The notes beneath the pieces were generated by a model. It was not told where the DNA came from. It did no database searches and worked only from the letters and a program-made list of their open reading frames with translations. 64,000 nt of DNA, taken from the NCBI GenBank assembly GCA_015680685.1, contig MNCI01002986.1, positions 267,427 through 331,426 of the forward strand, in the 5' to 3' direction. This stretch comes from Gnetum montanum. Lineage: Eukaryota > Streptophyta > Gnetopsida > Gnetales > Gnetaceae. Shown here in pieces: positions 56,392-64,000 of the stretch (position 1 is the stretch's first letter; each line of letters opens with the position of its first letter). The translations under genes were made by a program, and so were the position numbers.

Positions 56392-57586
56392 TTCTCTATT
56401 TTTTGCAAGGCACATGCATCTTGGAAAGCTTGAAGATGATTCTACATATCAAAGTTATATCCTCCTTCAAATCGAAGAATATTGTTCATGTCTAACCATT
56501 TGATTCGACTATCTTTCACATGCCTTGTTGGAATTCTGACTACCTTTGCAATGTTAAGCATACTTCAAGTAGTAAATAGAGGCTCATCAGGGCCTTAATC
56601 ATGGCACCTACGATGCCCTCTAATACCCCTTCATTCATGGTGATGTGCCTCTCTTGAACATTTGCATCCTTGATCTTGCCTGTCTCGATAGTCCCTTTGG
56701 TCATTTTTGTCCTGTCGGTCATTTTGTTCATTTTAATTACCTCCATCACAATCTTGCCTTCTATGGTCACAGTCAGAGATAAAATAAGAAGATGAGGATG
56801 ATGATGAAAGGGAAGAGGAAGGAGAACTAGCACCATCATGGTGCCTGCTATTGCCTTTTTAGTGATCATGACCATGATCACGATTGTACTTCTTGTTGGC
56901 ATCCCTATCTTGACTTGCCCCTCCTGATCCTACTTTGTCATTGGATCCCTTGTTACTAGAATCAGGATTGTGAACTATGGAGTGTAGATTCTATTTTTGA
57001 CCTTCACCATCGAAGTTAAAGAGAGGAGTATCATTGAGTGGAATATGTCCACTAGCTTCTTGGTATAATGGGAATGCAAAATCGTTAAGTCCTTTTCCCT
57101 TCTAAAGTTCATAGTGTTGCTCCAACTGTCAATCTCACAGGCACTATGCTTTATTGGGATGATAATCCCTAGCATCAACATCTTCCATGATATATTCCCT
57201 ATGGATGTCTTGAAGACCACATCGTGCAAGCACTTGATAAAGCATTGTAGGAGCAACATGATCAAGCGGCAACACAATGTTACCCTCCATGTCACACCAC
57301 CACAGCTATTCATCCTGGTGTAAGAAGAAGGTAAAGTTCAACACATACTCATTAGGATGATTATATGTAATATGGTACTATTGAGGCTTTGATGGATAAC
57401 ATTATCAAGCTTGGGCAGAGAAACACTCCTGTGAAAAGAAGATATTGTCAATCAGTGAAACAAAAATCACAATGTGCTCTAAGAATTTGATGTAGTAATT
57501 GTAACACAAGATATGACTCTCAGGTTCGTTCCAATGATTTAAATACTTTTACTAGATCCTAGATAGTGCACAAAACAACAAAAAGA

Positions 57587-57604
57587 TCCCTAACAATGGT
57601 TCTA
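57587..57604 (-). promoter_or_regulatory. Decayed primer binding site of RE-H
   Basis: The plus strand reads TCCCTAACAATGGTTCTA, directly before the LTR, matching about 11 of 18 bases of the tRNA-Asp 3' end. The upstream 'actagatcctagatag' is shared with RE-D at 34127, which supports the placement. Confidence 0.55.
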
Positions 57605-57605
57605 A

Positions 57606-57717
57606 TGATGAGCGACGATGTACCCCTACACCCAACCATACAAATCACTAAGGCATTACACACGATCCAGTTGAATTCCATGGACCTATAGTTATCTCAT
57701 ACACTAGTTCCTTAGCT
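57606..57717 (-). repeat. Truncated 5' LTR of RE-H
   Basis: It begins TGATGAGCGACGATG on the plus strand, matches 47126-47240, and breaks off after 'cactagttcctta' into gag sequence of RE-I. About 700 bp are missing. Confidence 0.75.
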
Positions 57718-58799
57718 GATATTTCAATAATAAATTTTTAAATCAATAGGATCTTTCTATGCACAACCTCTTCTAATGGTACTTCCTCCTCTGGTTCATA
57801 AAGATAGGTCTCCTTTTTGTAGATGAAGGAATCCTTGTTGTACTTTTTTGCATTTTCTCTTTTTCTTAACTCCCCCTCTTGCTTTGCTACCTAGTCGATG
57901 ATCCTTTGGATTTTATGAACCCTCATTTCTAATAATCTCCCTTGGGCATAAACCCCAAGAATCTCCCTAGTTTTGTTTCTAAGCCCATATATGATATAGC
58001 AAAGCTACTACTATTGAGAGAAACCATGGCTGCATCAAGGGATTTATGGTTATCATGTTTCCACCCTTGAATCTATTTCCTCAAGTTAGACATCCTCGAG
58101 TACTTTTGATACTTATCATTGACTAATTGTAATATCATAGTTTAGCTATGAACATATTTCGGTTCTAAGGATTGGTACCAACTTTTTGCTTCCTTTATGA
58201 GTATACTAGGGAATAACATAAGTTTCTACTAGTCATTTTCAATGTTTAGTAAGGCACATGCATCATGAAAGGCTTGTAAATAATGTTATGGATCAACATT
58301 CTAACCTCCTTCAAACTTAGGGATATTATTCATATCTAGTCATTTGACCTTGCTATTCCTTTAATGCTTGATGGGGATGTGGATTGCCTCATGAATGTTA
58401 ATCATGCTTCTTGTAGTAAGTAATGGTTCATCATAGTCATATTTTCATCATGGCCCCTATCATGGCCATGTCTTCTATGATGTAGCTTACTACATCTTCT
58501 GTTGTAATGATGTTTCCCTTCCTTTCACTTTAATCTATGTTCTCTTCCATCTCTATGATTATGTCTTCTGTCATCTTCACCTTATTGTTGATTATTTCTA
58601 CTTCAATCTTAGTCATTGTCTTCCTTGTTAGAGCTATATGATAAGAAACATGGTGAGGATGGAGAGCTATGAGAGTTGTGTTAGCTTGCTTTCCTTCTCT
58701 AATCCCTTGATTATTCTCTTACTTGATGACTTGGAGACCTTGGCCTTGAGATTCGTCTAATTCTAGGTTCAGCTTTTTCCTTGCCTCGATTGCTTGTCA
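57718..58799 (-). pseudogene. gag capsid part of RE-I
   Basis: It aligns with the RE-H gag: the region 57920-57990 corresponds to the ETRKTLGVYAQGRL end of capsid, and 58040-58330 to the 'GWK..' and upstream capsid segments. No long open frame remains. The part 58480-58790 resembles 59220-59500, so a gag segment flanks the LRR fragment on both sides. Confidence 0.5.
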
Positions 58800-59185
58800 A
58801 GATTGAATGTAACCATTGGTGGGTTAAGTTATCTTAACGAAGAAGGAGCTTGTCCACCCAACTGATTTCAGTAAAAATTCAACTCTCTTTGGAGTATGGC
58901 AAGAGACTGAGGAATCTCACCAGTCAAGCAATTTGAACACTTATGGAATGCCACCTTCAATTGATACATCCAACTTTTTAAGTGTATGCAATGTGCCAAG
59001 GAATGGCAGGATTGCGCTAGACAAAGAGTTATTAAAAATATTAAGTACCTGCAGGAATGATAAGTTTTGGGATTGTGCCAGACAAAGAGTTATTAAAAAT
59101 ATTAAGTACATGCAGGAATGATAAGTTGCCACTGTGGGGAGACACTCATCCACACAATGTGACACTTTTAAAAGAGATTTTCATA
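58800..59185 (-). pseudogene. Captured leucine-rich-repeat gene fragment
   Basis: The minus strand gives NLSFLQVLNIFNNSL, then LPFLGTLHTLKKLDVS and, after a frame change, CLTGEIPQSLAILQ and NQLGGQAPSSLR. This is the plant extracellular LRR pattern (L..L..L.I..N.L.G.IP..L..L..L..LD.S) typical of receptor-like kinases and proteins, here about four repeats. It is not a gag sequence and interrupts RE-I gag. A 61-bp tandem duplication lies inside. The donor gene cannot be named. It is the only trace of a non-transposon host gene that I can recognise in the window. Confidence 0.6.
59009..59127 (-). repeat. 61-bp tandem duplication in the LRR fragment
   Basis: The units 59009-59066 and 59070-59127 share 'acaaagagttattaaaaat' and 'tgcaggaatgataagtt' with only three differences. 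Each encodes the NLSFL.VLNIFNNSLS repeat core. The period is not a multiple of three, so it arose after the frame ceased to matter. Confidence 0.85.
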
Positions 59186-59189
59186 ACTT

Positions 59190-60190
59190 GATCAGGGTTG
59201 GGGTTCGTAAGCTCTATTGGAGTGATGATCTCTTCAATGGTCATGATGTTTTCTTCTTTCATATCTAATTTCTTACACTTTATTTTCTTCATCTTTCATT
59301 TCATCAAGATGTCTTCTATTAACATGTCTCTCATGATCCCTTTTTCTTTCCCTATAATGATCCATTATCCTTCATTCTCTCCTGTCAGAGTCTATTGATG
59401 AGTGTGATGAAGAGGATGGAGGAATTGGGAGAATGGTGTTGGCTAGTTCTCTTTCTATGACTCCTTAATTCATCTCTTTTAGATCTATCAAAGGTTTTAG
59501 GCATCAAATTCCCCCTAAGTCTAGAGTGTGCCTCATCTCTTCTTAGAATTTATGTAAGAGCTAAATGTAACTTTGTCTTCACAAAATCTTCAATGCGTAT
59601 TACTAGTGTTTGACAATTGGTTCTATGAGTTTGGAAAAAAAATTTAGCTTTATATGGTTCATCTTTCTTCTCATTAAGGATGATTGTTTTTGGTGCTTTC
59701 TTTCCTTTCTCTTGTTCATATCTTAATACCATAATAGCATTCATTCTTACTTTTGTCTTTGTTTGTTGATATGGCCTGGTCATGTTTTTGGTAACTTGAT
59801 ACCCTTCTTGTACATGGCCAAGATTTGATTTCATGAGGGTTTCTTGAAGCATAAATGGTGCTGAGCATTCTGGTGGCAAAACAATGCTACCATGTAATTC
59901 TCTCCATCTTAACTGTTCATCCTGGTGAAAAATGAATGTGAAATTAATATAATAAGGATCAGTATGAGCATATGAGGTTTTTGTTTGCAGTAGTGCACTT
60001 CAATCTTCTTCATTATAATATCTATCATTACTTTTGTTAAGATCAATGGTAGGTGGACATTTCGCTTTGGATATGGAAGCCATTTTAATGTGGTTAATGC
60101 TTAAGTGTATGTGTATTTTGAAAAAATATTCTACGTATGAAAGATAGGCTTGGTGATATTTGATATAACAAACTATGTAAAATCAACTAA
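59190..60190 (-). pseudogene. gag N-terminal part of RE-I
   Basis: The open frame 59550-59879 (minus, 109 codons) encodes PPECSAPFMLQETL, a Lys/Gln/Arg-rich middle and FFQTHRTNCQTLVIRIEDF. The segment just before it (FTFIFHQDEQLRWRELHG, 59880-59940) also occurs in RE-H near 57275-57340 and RE-D near 33880-33940, so this N-terminal part is a family feature. No known domain is recognised. Confidence 0.5.
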
Positions 60191-60208
60191 CTAGCAAATA
60201 ATGACACA

Positions 60209-60226
60209 TCCCTGGCAACAGTGCCA
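60209..60226 (-). promoter_or_regulatory. Primer binding site of RE-I (tRNA-Asp type)
   Basis: The plus strand reads TCCCTGGCAACAGTGCCA, matching 15 of 18 bases of the plant tRNA-Asp 3' end; all three differences are transitions at CpG positions (C to T or G to A). It is followed by A and the LTR. This is the best-preserved Athila-type primer site in the window. Confidence 0.85.
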
Positions 60227-60227
60227 A

Positions 60228-60372
60228 TGATGAGTGGTAGAGAATTCCAACACTCAACCATATAAGTTACAAATGTTCACATGTGATCATACTGGAATCT
60301 GTAGATGGCCAATGTAAGTATACTAGTGAGTTGATAATGAATTTATGATCGTTTTCTTCCTACTTAGAGTTC
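60228..60372 (-). repeat. 5' LTR fragment of RE-I, cut by LINE-J
   Basis: It begins TGATGAGTGGTAGAG on the plus strand and matches the first 140 bp of the other Athila-like LTRs, then runs directly into the poly-T end of LINE-J. The other part of the LTR is not found beyond the N at 63817. Confidence 0.8.
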
Positions 60373-60379
60373 TTTTTTT

Positions 60380-60723
60380 GAGAGAATGTTCGGGAATGTA
60401 TTACTAAAAGAATGGTACACGAGTATACAAGTACAAGTGGGGTTGGCCCACCTCGAAGAGGGGCGGGGGTCCCCGAAAACCCACAAAAGATCAAGAGAAA
60501 AAACTCGGCCGACCCCTATCATGGCAGCCAAACCACAGAGCCGTACAGAAGTTCAAAACCCCCCAACATGGGGGGGGTGCACCCCCAACGTGGGGGGGGG
60601 GGGGGGGGGGAGCACCCACAACGCAAAACCAAGGGGGAGGACAGGAGGGGGGGGCGCACCCCCAACGGGGGGCACAACCCCACACAAACAGTAACGATGA
60701 GCCCAACAGAGAACGGGGGGGAG
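60380..60723 (-). other. LINE-J 3' untranslated region with G runs
   Basis: Non-coding between the last stop and the A tail. On plus it has a 19-base G run at 60592-60610 and several G7-G9 runs in repeated 'gcacccccaacgtgggg' units (60570-60670). G-quadruplex potential on the plus strand and a poly-C tract in the LINE RNA follow from this. Plus-strand frames reading through here are shadows. Confidence 0.55.
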
Positions 60724-60726
60724 GGG

Positions 60727-61440
60727 CTAGGGACGGGTCGGCAGCTGGTGACAGGCACACCGAGGCAACTCCAACTCATGGAGCAGGTCCAGGGTGGCAC
60801 GGTGGTCCTCTGTGTCCACGAAGTTAGCGGCCTGTTGAAACCCCTGCAGAAGAGCCTCGCGCCTACGCCGGTCCGCCGAGGAATCCCCCGCATCCGGGTG
60901 GAATCTAGCGGACGTGCACCGGATGTGCCGTCTAAGCTCCCCCCAGGAGCTCTCACAGCTAATTCCAAGGATGCTATACGAGCAGCGCCCCCCCCCCTTG
61001 AGCCACTGGTGGGCGCTGTGTTGATGCGCCCGGTCGAGTTGTCGTTGCCGTTGCACCTCTTCCTCATGCAGGCGTTCCTGTTCCTCCCGGGCCACTGCCT
61101 CCTAGGCCTGCCAGTCCGCCTCCTCCTGACGCAGTTCCTCCCTGATCCGGTCCCAGAGCTCATCCGTGAGCTGGGCTCGCAAGGTCTCCATTGCGAGCGT
61201 ATGCTGCCTGTTCAGTTGTTGTGCTTGTTCCTGAAGCTGGGCATCGTGGTCGGCGCGCCACTTGGCCAGGGCCTCGGTCCATCGACTCTCCGAGGACCGT
61301 TGCTCGGCCTCCCGAGCCGCAACAACCGCCTGTTGAAGCTGCGCCTCCGAGTGCGGGGGGACGCTGGGGGGGTCGGGCGAGAGGGCAGGGTTGCGGTGGG
61401 AGTGGCGGCCCCAGGAAAGATGGAGAGTGGCCCGCCGTCG
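60727..61440 (-). pseudogene. LINE-J Pro-rich linker, coiled coil and J-domain
   Basis: In the same frame as 61936-62403, the minus strand gives a Pro/Ser/His-rich linker (61345-61440), a long Glu/Gln/Arg/Ala-rich helix with heptads (about 61010-61344; one TAG at 61102-61104), then residues CSYSILGISCESSWGELRRH, ARFHPDAG and LLQGFQQAANFVDTEDHRAT at 60775-60985. This fits a J-domain: helix I Y.ILG, helix II ending with HPD at 60892-60900, and helix III followed by a D.R...D motif. J-domains stimulate Hsp70 ATPase. The open part ends at a TAG at 60724-60726. Only one internal stop is seen, against dozens in neighbouring elements. Confidence 0.65.
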
Positions 61441-61559
61441 TTGAGTGGAGGAAGGGGGGGAAGCAGGGGGGTCAGCAAAACGGCCCCTAGTGGGGGCAGA
61501 GGACGGGCCCGGCTCCCCCTACCCCCCTCCACAGGGCCAAGATAAACCCCGAACAGCGA

Positions 61560-62246
61560 CCCTGCCGCTGAAGGCGGAGGGCCTCAAGGAAGAAACACGG
61601 CAGGTTTACCTGGGTGCCCTCCTTCAAGCACCNGAACGCAGCAGGTTTACCTGGGTGCCCTCCTTCAAGCACCGCAGGAAGGTGAAATGCAGCCCCTGGA
61701 GTTTGGATACATTCCCCAACTGCACAAAGAAGCGTTCGACCAAGACAGCCACATGAGCCCAGAGGCGCGGAAGGGACGTCCGAGGGACCTGACGGCTCTG
61801 CATTCTCGGGGAAAACCCCTCGAAAAAGGTCACAGAGTTATGGAGGCCACGGGAGGTTGGCAGAATGATCTCCCCAGCGGCCGGGATCCCCAAGTAGTTG
61901 GCCAGAGTAGCCTCTGTCAGGCGAATTACTCGACCTCAGAAGAAGGTCTGATCACCACGCCAGTTGGTAAAGAAAGAGTTGTCAGGAAGGTCAGGGTCCC
62001 CGACCAGCCGTTGCAACAAGGCATCCCATCCGCATTGGCAGACCATCCGCCACAGCTCCTCATCCGCCTGGAAGTCCGCGCAGTCAGGCTCGTACGTCGG
62101 CATCTGCCCCATAGCGGCCACAATCTCACGCCACGCCCGACGGGTCTGCTGGATAAGTTGCTGGGGGGTAGCCGCCTGTGTAAAAACTATGCGATTCCGC
62201 GCCTTCCAGGCGTGCCAAAGTAATAGCGCCGACCAAGAATCGCCGT
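61560..62246 (-). pseudogene. LINE-J post-RT segment with an Athila-ORF-like domain
   Basis: The open frame 61936-62403 begins within the zinc-finger region in another frame (shift at the G run 62258-62272) and reads SALLLWHAWKARNRIVFTQ (usual LINE post-finger sequence). It runs without a break into ADFQADEELWRMVCQCGWDALLQRL and FFTNWRGDQTFF. After a TGA (61936-61938) the same frame gives GRVIRLTEATLANYLGIPAA, LPRLWAHVAVLVERFF, then FLRCLKEGTQVNLP. The layout 'G.V..LT...LA..LGIP ... RLW.H ... L..L..G..VNLP' resembles the plant transposon-protein domain of Athila ORFs. The similarity is by eye. Confidence 0.5.
61600..61673. repeat. 33-bp direct repeat flanking an N (assembly artefact likely)
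   Basis: The 33 bases at 61600-61632 are repeated exactly at 61641-61673, separated by N and seven bases. Removing 41 bases restores a continuous reading from LKEGTQVNLP into CFFLEALRLQRQ. Contig ends that failed to merge would look like this. Confidence 0.7.
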
Positions 62247-63816
62247 CAAATTGCCACGGGGGGGGGGGGGGGTCTTTTGCATGCGCGCCAAGTGGCGCGC
62301 ATGCAGGGGCAGTCATAGATGAAGTGGTTGAGGGTCTCGGGGTCGTGGCCACAACGCGGACACGTGGCGTCCTGCATGATGCTGCGCTGCTGTAAGAACA
62401 CACGAACGGGGAGCGCGGTGGATTTGAGCAGCCAGAGAAAGATTTTTACTTTCTCGGGGAGCCGCTCGCGCCAAACCGCCATCCAACCATCCTCAGGGAG
62501 GTATTTATGGGTCAAAAGGGTGCGTGGCTCGAGGTGGATCTAGTTTAGATTCAACATCTACCGCACGTGCTGGCAGAGAGTCATCCAAGGCCTCGAAACA
62601 TGTGAACCAGACATCCAGAGCGTGTACTTCCGGTGAACGATACGGCCCCACTGACTACACTCCCCTTGAGCACGAGTGAGCCGACAGACCAGCCGCTGCT
62701 ACCCCATCGCACACTCATCCTCAAACGTCGTGACCCCCAACCCCCCCGCTGTACGAGGACGGGCCGCGCGATGCCAATTGACAAGATGGAGTTTGCTCCC
62801 CCCTTTGCCCCCCTGCCACAGGAAACAGTGGATCCGGGCGTTGATCTGGTGGATGATGGCCGCGGGGGGCACGGCGACCGCCACCACAAAGCATGTGGTG
62901 GCCGCAAGGATCTCAGTGGCCACGAGGAGGCGGCCTTTGCGCGTAAGAAAACGGTTTGCCCAGTGATTGATGCGGTGCTCAAGCTTGGCTAGGAGGGGGG
63001 TCCAAGAATTGTTCCGCCCCCACTGGAACAGCGGGATACCCAGGTAGGTATCGGTGTTCTTCCCAGGTTGCACGTTCAGAATTTGTGTAACCCGGTGCTG
63101 CACCTACGGGTCCACATTAATGAAGTGTGCCGCCGACTTGGTGCGGTTGATTTCTAAGCCTAACTCGGCGGCCAATCTGGACAGAGCCAGGTTGATACAC
63201 CGGGCCTGCGGGACCGCTGCCCGGCTAAGAAGCATGGTATCGTTCGCGTAGTGCTCAACGCGGCAAGCCACCCCCGCAATGTCAAGGCCCTCCACCCCCG
63301 AGGCGCTACAGTAGTATTGCAGGAGGTCCATGGCGATGATGAAAAGCAAAGGAGACAGGGGGTCGCCTAGCCTCAAACCTTGACCAGGGGAGGAGAAGCC
63401 CCAGAGCCGCCTCCCCACGTCAAAAGAGAACTCGGCAGAGGACTGGAGATGCACACACAGCTGGATAAATCCAGGGTCAAAACCTTTCCTATGCATGATG
63501 TCACGAAGAGCCTTCCAGCTAAGCGTGTCGTAAGCCTTCGCGATGTCAAGCTTGAGACAAAGTCCTGGAAACCCCGTGGAGCGGAGGGAGTGAAGGACCT
63601 CCTGCATAAGAAGGACCTGGTCCTGGAGGGTCCTACCCTGGACAAAGCTTGCCTGATTGTGGCCAACCAACTTAGGCAGGAGGGGGCCCAGGCGGTTGAC
63701 CAGAAGTTTGGAGAAGATGCGGATGAGGACATTGCACACACCAATAGGGCGAAAGTGCTCTGGGCGGTGTGCATTCAGCTGCTTGGGGATGCAGATGATG
63801 CGCGAGCAATTGATTT
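62246..63816 (-). pseudogene. LINE-J reverse transcriptase and zf-RVT region
   Basis: The open stretch 63104-63739 gives RIFSKLLVNRLGPLLPKLVG, QASFVQGR, LKLDIAKAYDTLSW (motif A), SPGQGLRLGDPLSPLLF (motif B) and HYANDTMLL, where the catalytic ADD is A-N-D. The same frame continues past one stop with TYLGIPLFQWGR, AKLEHRINHWANRFLTRKGR and INARIHCFLWQGGKGG, then CPRCGHDPETLNHFIYDCP, the zf-RVT finger (62246-62515). These are hallmarks of plant L1-like LINE ORF2. The Asp to Asn change should abolish polymerisation. Confidence 0.85.
62278..62305. repeat. Perfect 13-bp inverted repeat beside a G run
   Basis: TGCATGCGCGCCA, AG, TGGCGCGCATGCA: two perfect 13-bp arms with a 2-base spacer, six bases from a 15-base G run (62258-62272). 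It lies within the zinc-finger coding region (CMRATWRAC), just where the reading frame shifts. Confidence 0.8.
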
Positions 63817-63817
63817 N

Positions 63818-64000
63818 ATTCTAGTAACAATTACATACGCCTAGGACATGTATAGAAAACTAGGAACAAATATTTATTGTCATAGGCTAAAATAACTTTA
63901 TATTTTCATTGTACTTAGATATAGAATTTACATTCATTTTCACTATGTTTACCCATAGCACATTTAAGAGCCAACAACATCATTTTATCATATACCTCAC
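63818..64000. other. AT-rich sequence right of the last gap, nothing recognised
   Basis: It does not match the RE-I LTR or any other element here. The composition drops abruptly from G+C-rich LINE to AT-rich DNA at the N, so the two sides may not be adjacent in the genome. Confidence 0.4.

Larger units (their letters stand above)
53750..57450 (-). pseudogene. gag of RE-H, with an internal tandem duplication
   Basis: Capsid-type sequence is open at 54730-54999 (LRKQIQGWKQGAHGSLDATI, YYALVHKFPIHGYS, VNGLRNETRKTLGVYAQGRL) and is repeated at about 56030-56310. A zinc-knuckle-like CGCDVC..EHPKG segment is near 54310-54350 and again near 55600-55640. A Pro/Gln/His-rich part lies at 53890-54110. 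N-terminal gag, matching RE-I, is at about 56600-57420. Stops occur throughout. The doubled block would give a gag with two capsid parts, probably useless for assembly. Confidence 0.65.
47126..57717 (-). mobile_element. RE-H: Athila-like element with the best-preserved pol
   Basis: It has a 3' LTR at 47126-47939, a tRNA-Asp-type primer site at 57587-57604 and a truncated 5' LTR at 57606-57717. In sense order: PBS, gag (with a 1.3-kb internal tandem duplication), protease, RT, RNase H, integrase, tail, leader, intron-like segment, and only about 340 bp of accessory ORF. Pol retains the protease DSG and RT FMDD motifs. The 5' LTR is cut after about 112 bp, so no target duplication can be seen. 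Confidence 0.8.
57718..60372 (-). mobile_element. RE-I: 5' part of an Athila-like element with a captured LRR fragment
   Basis: In sense (right to left): LTR fragment 60228-60372 (cut by LINE-J), primer site 60209-60226, gag N-terminal part, LRR gene fragment (about 58800-59185), gag capsid part to 57718, then the RE-H LTR. Its pol is not adjacent; the RT fragment at 46731-47125 could be its continuation on the far side of RE-H. Confidence 0.6.
60373..63816 (-). mobile_element. LINE-J: G+C-rich LINE with a C-terminal J-domain extension
   Basis: This is a non-LTR retrotransposon on the minus strand. The 3' end is marked by a short A tail (T run 60373-60379 on plus), inserted in the RE-I LTR. 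The 5' end is lost at the assembly gap at 63817, inside the RT domain. It is far richer in G+C and CpG than everything around it and has few stops, so it is much younger than the LTR elements. In order it encodes RT, zf-RVT-like finger, an Athila-ORF-like domain, Pro-rich linker, coiled coil and J-domain. No endonuclease or ORF1 is present because the 5' part is missing. Confidence 0.75.

Noticed and set aside
60412-61545. 377-codon plus-strand open frame in the G+C-rich block
   Set aside because: It is the antisense of the LINE-J coding region. G+C-rich DNA has few stops in any frame, the product is low-complexity Gly/Pro/Arg, and the minus strand carries recognisable domains.
1-64000. CRISPR arrays, operons or prokaryotic signals
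   Set aside because: No regularly spaced repeats, ribosome-binding sites or dense gene packing; everything recognisable is plant retroelement sequence.

Overview
This is plant nuclear DNA from a large, repeat-rich genome. The window shows no intact host gene. It is almost entirely degenerate retrotransposons, nested and fused together, at roughly one third G+C apart from one G+C-rich block at the right end. Plant origin is supported by Athila/TAT-clade Ty3 elements with tRNA-Asp-type primer sites, a chromovirus-like element with a tRNA-iMet primer site, plant-type LINE fragments (DUF4283-like and zf-RVT-like) and a leucine-rich-repeat gene scrap. The species cannot be named. Heavy CpG decay and old layered insertions would suit a gymnosperm or another large-genome vascular plant (weak inference).

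I use working names. RE-A (1-1645, +) is the 3' end of an Athila-like element. It abuts RE-B (1646-6748, +), the 3' half of another. Old LINE debris and a SINE-like unit follow (6749-9059 and 13382-14720), interrupted by RE-C (9065-13376, -), a short chromovirus-like element with perfect 5-bp target duplications. RE-D (16724-35109, -) is a complete but decayed Athila-like element, into whose 3' tail RE-E (22364-30939, +) is nested; both have recognisable target duplications. RE-F (36028 to about 42.68 kb, -) is an accessory-ORF half element carrying an inverted LTR pair and a solo LTR. It is fused to RE-G (about 42.69-46.73 kb, +). A reverse transcriptase scrap (46731-47125, -) precedes RE-H (47126-57717, -), the copy with the best-preserved protease, reverse transcriptase, RNase H and integrase. 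RE-I (57718-60372, -) is a gag region with a captured LRR fragment. LINE-J (60373-63816, -) is a G+C-rich LINE inserted in the RE-I LTR.

Read in the sense direction, the Athila-like elements share one plan: LTR (TGATGA...TCATCA), tRNA-Asp-type PBS, gag, protease, RT, RNase H, integrase, about 1.2-1.5 kb of conserved non-coding tail, a second promoter resembling the element's own LTR U3, a leader, a 56-61 nt intron-like segment ending at a start codon, an accessory ORF, a purine tract and the LTR. The promoter plus intron plus accessory ORF looks like a self-contained expression module. RE-E has kept this module and gag but lost pol, while RE-H has kept pol and lost most of the module.

The most unusual object is LINE-J. 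After the RT and zinc-finger domains its reading frame continues into a segment resembling the accessory-ORF domain of Athila-like elements, then a Pro-rich linker, a long coiled coil and a C-terminal J-domain with an intact HPD motif. Five single N characters mark assembly gaps (17039, 23083, 23141, 61633, 63817); several coincide with missing or duplicated sequence.
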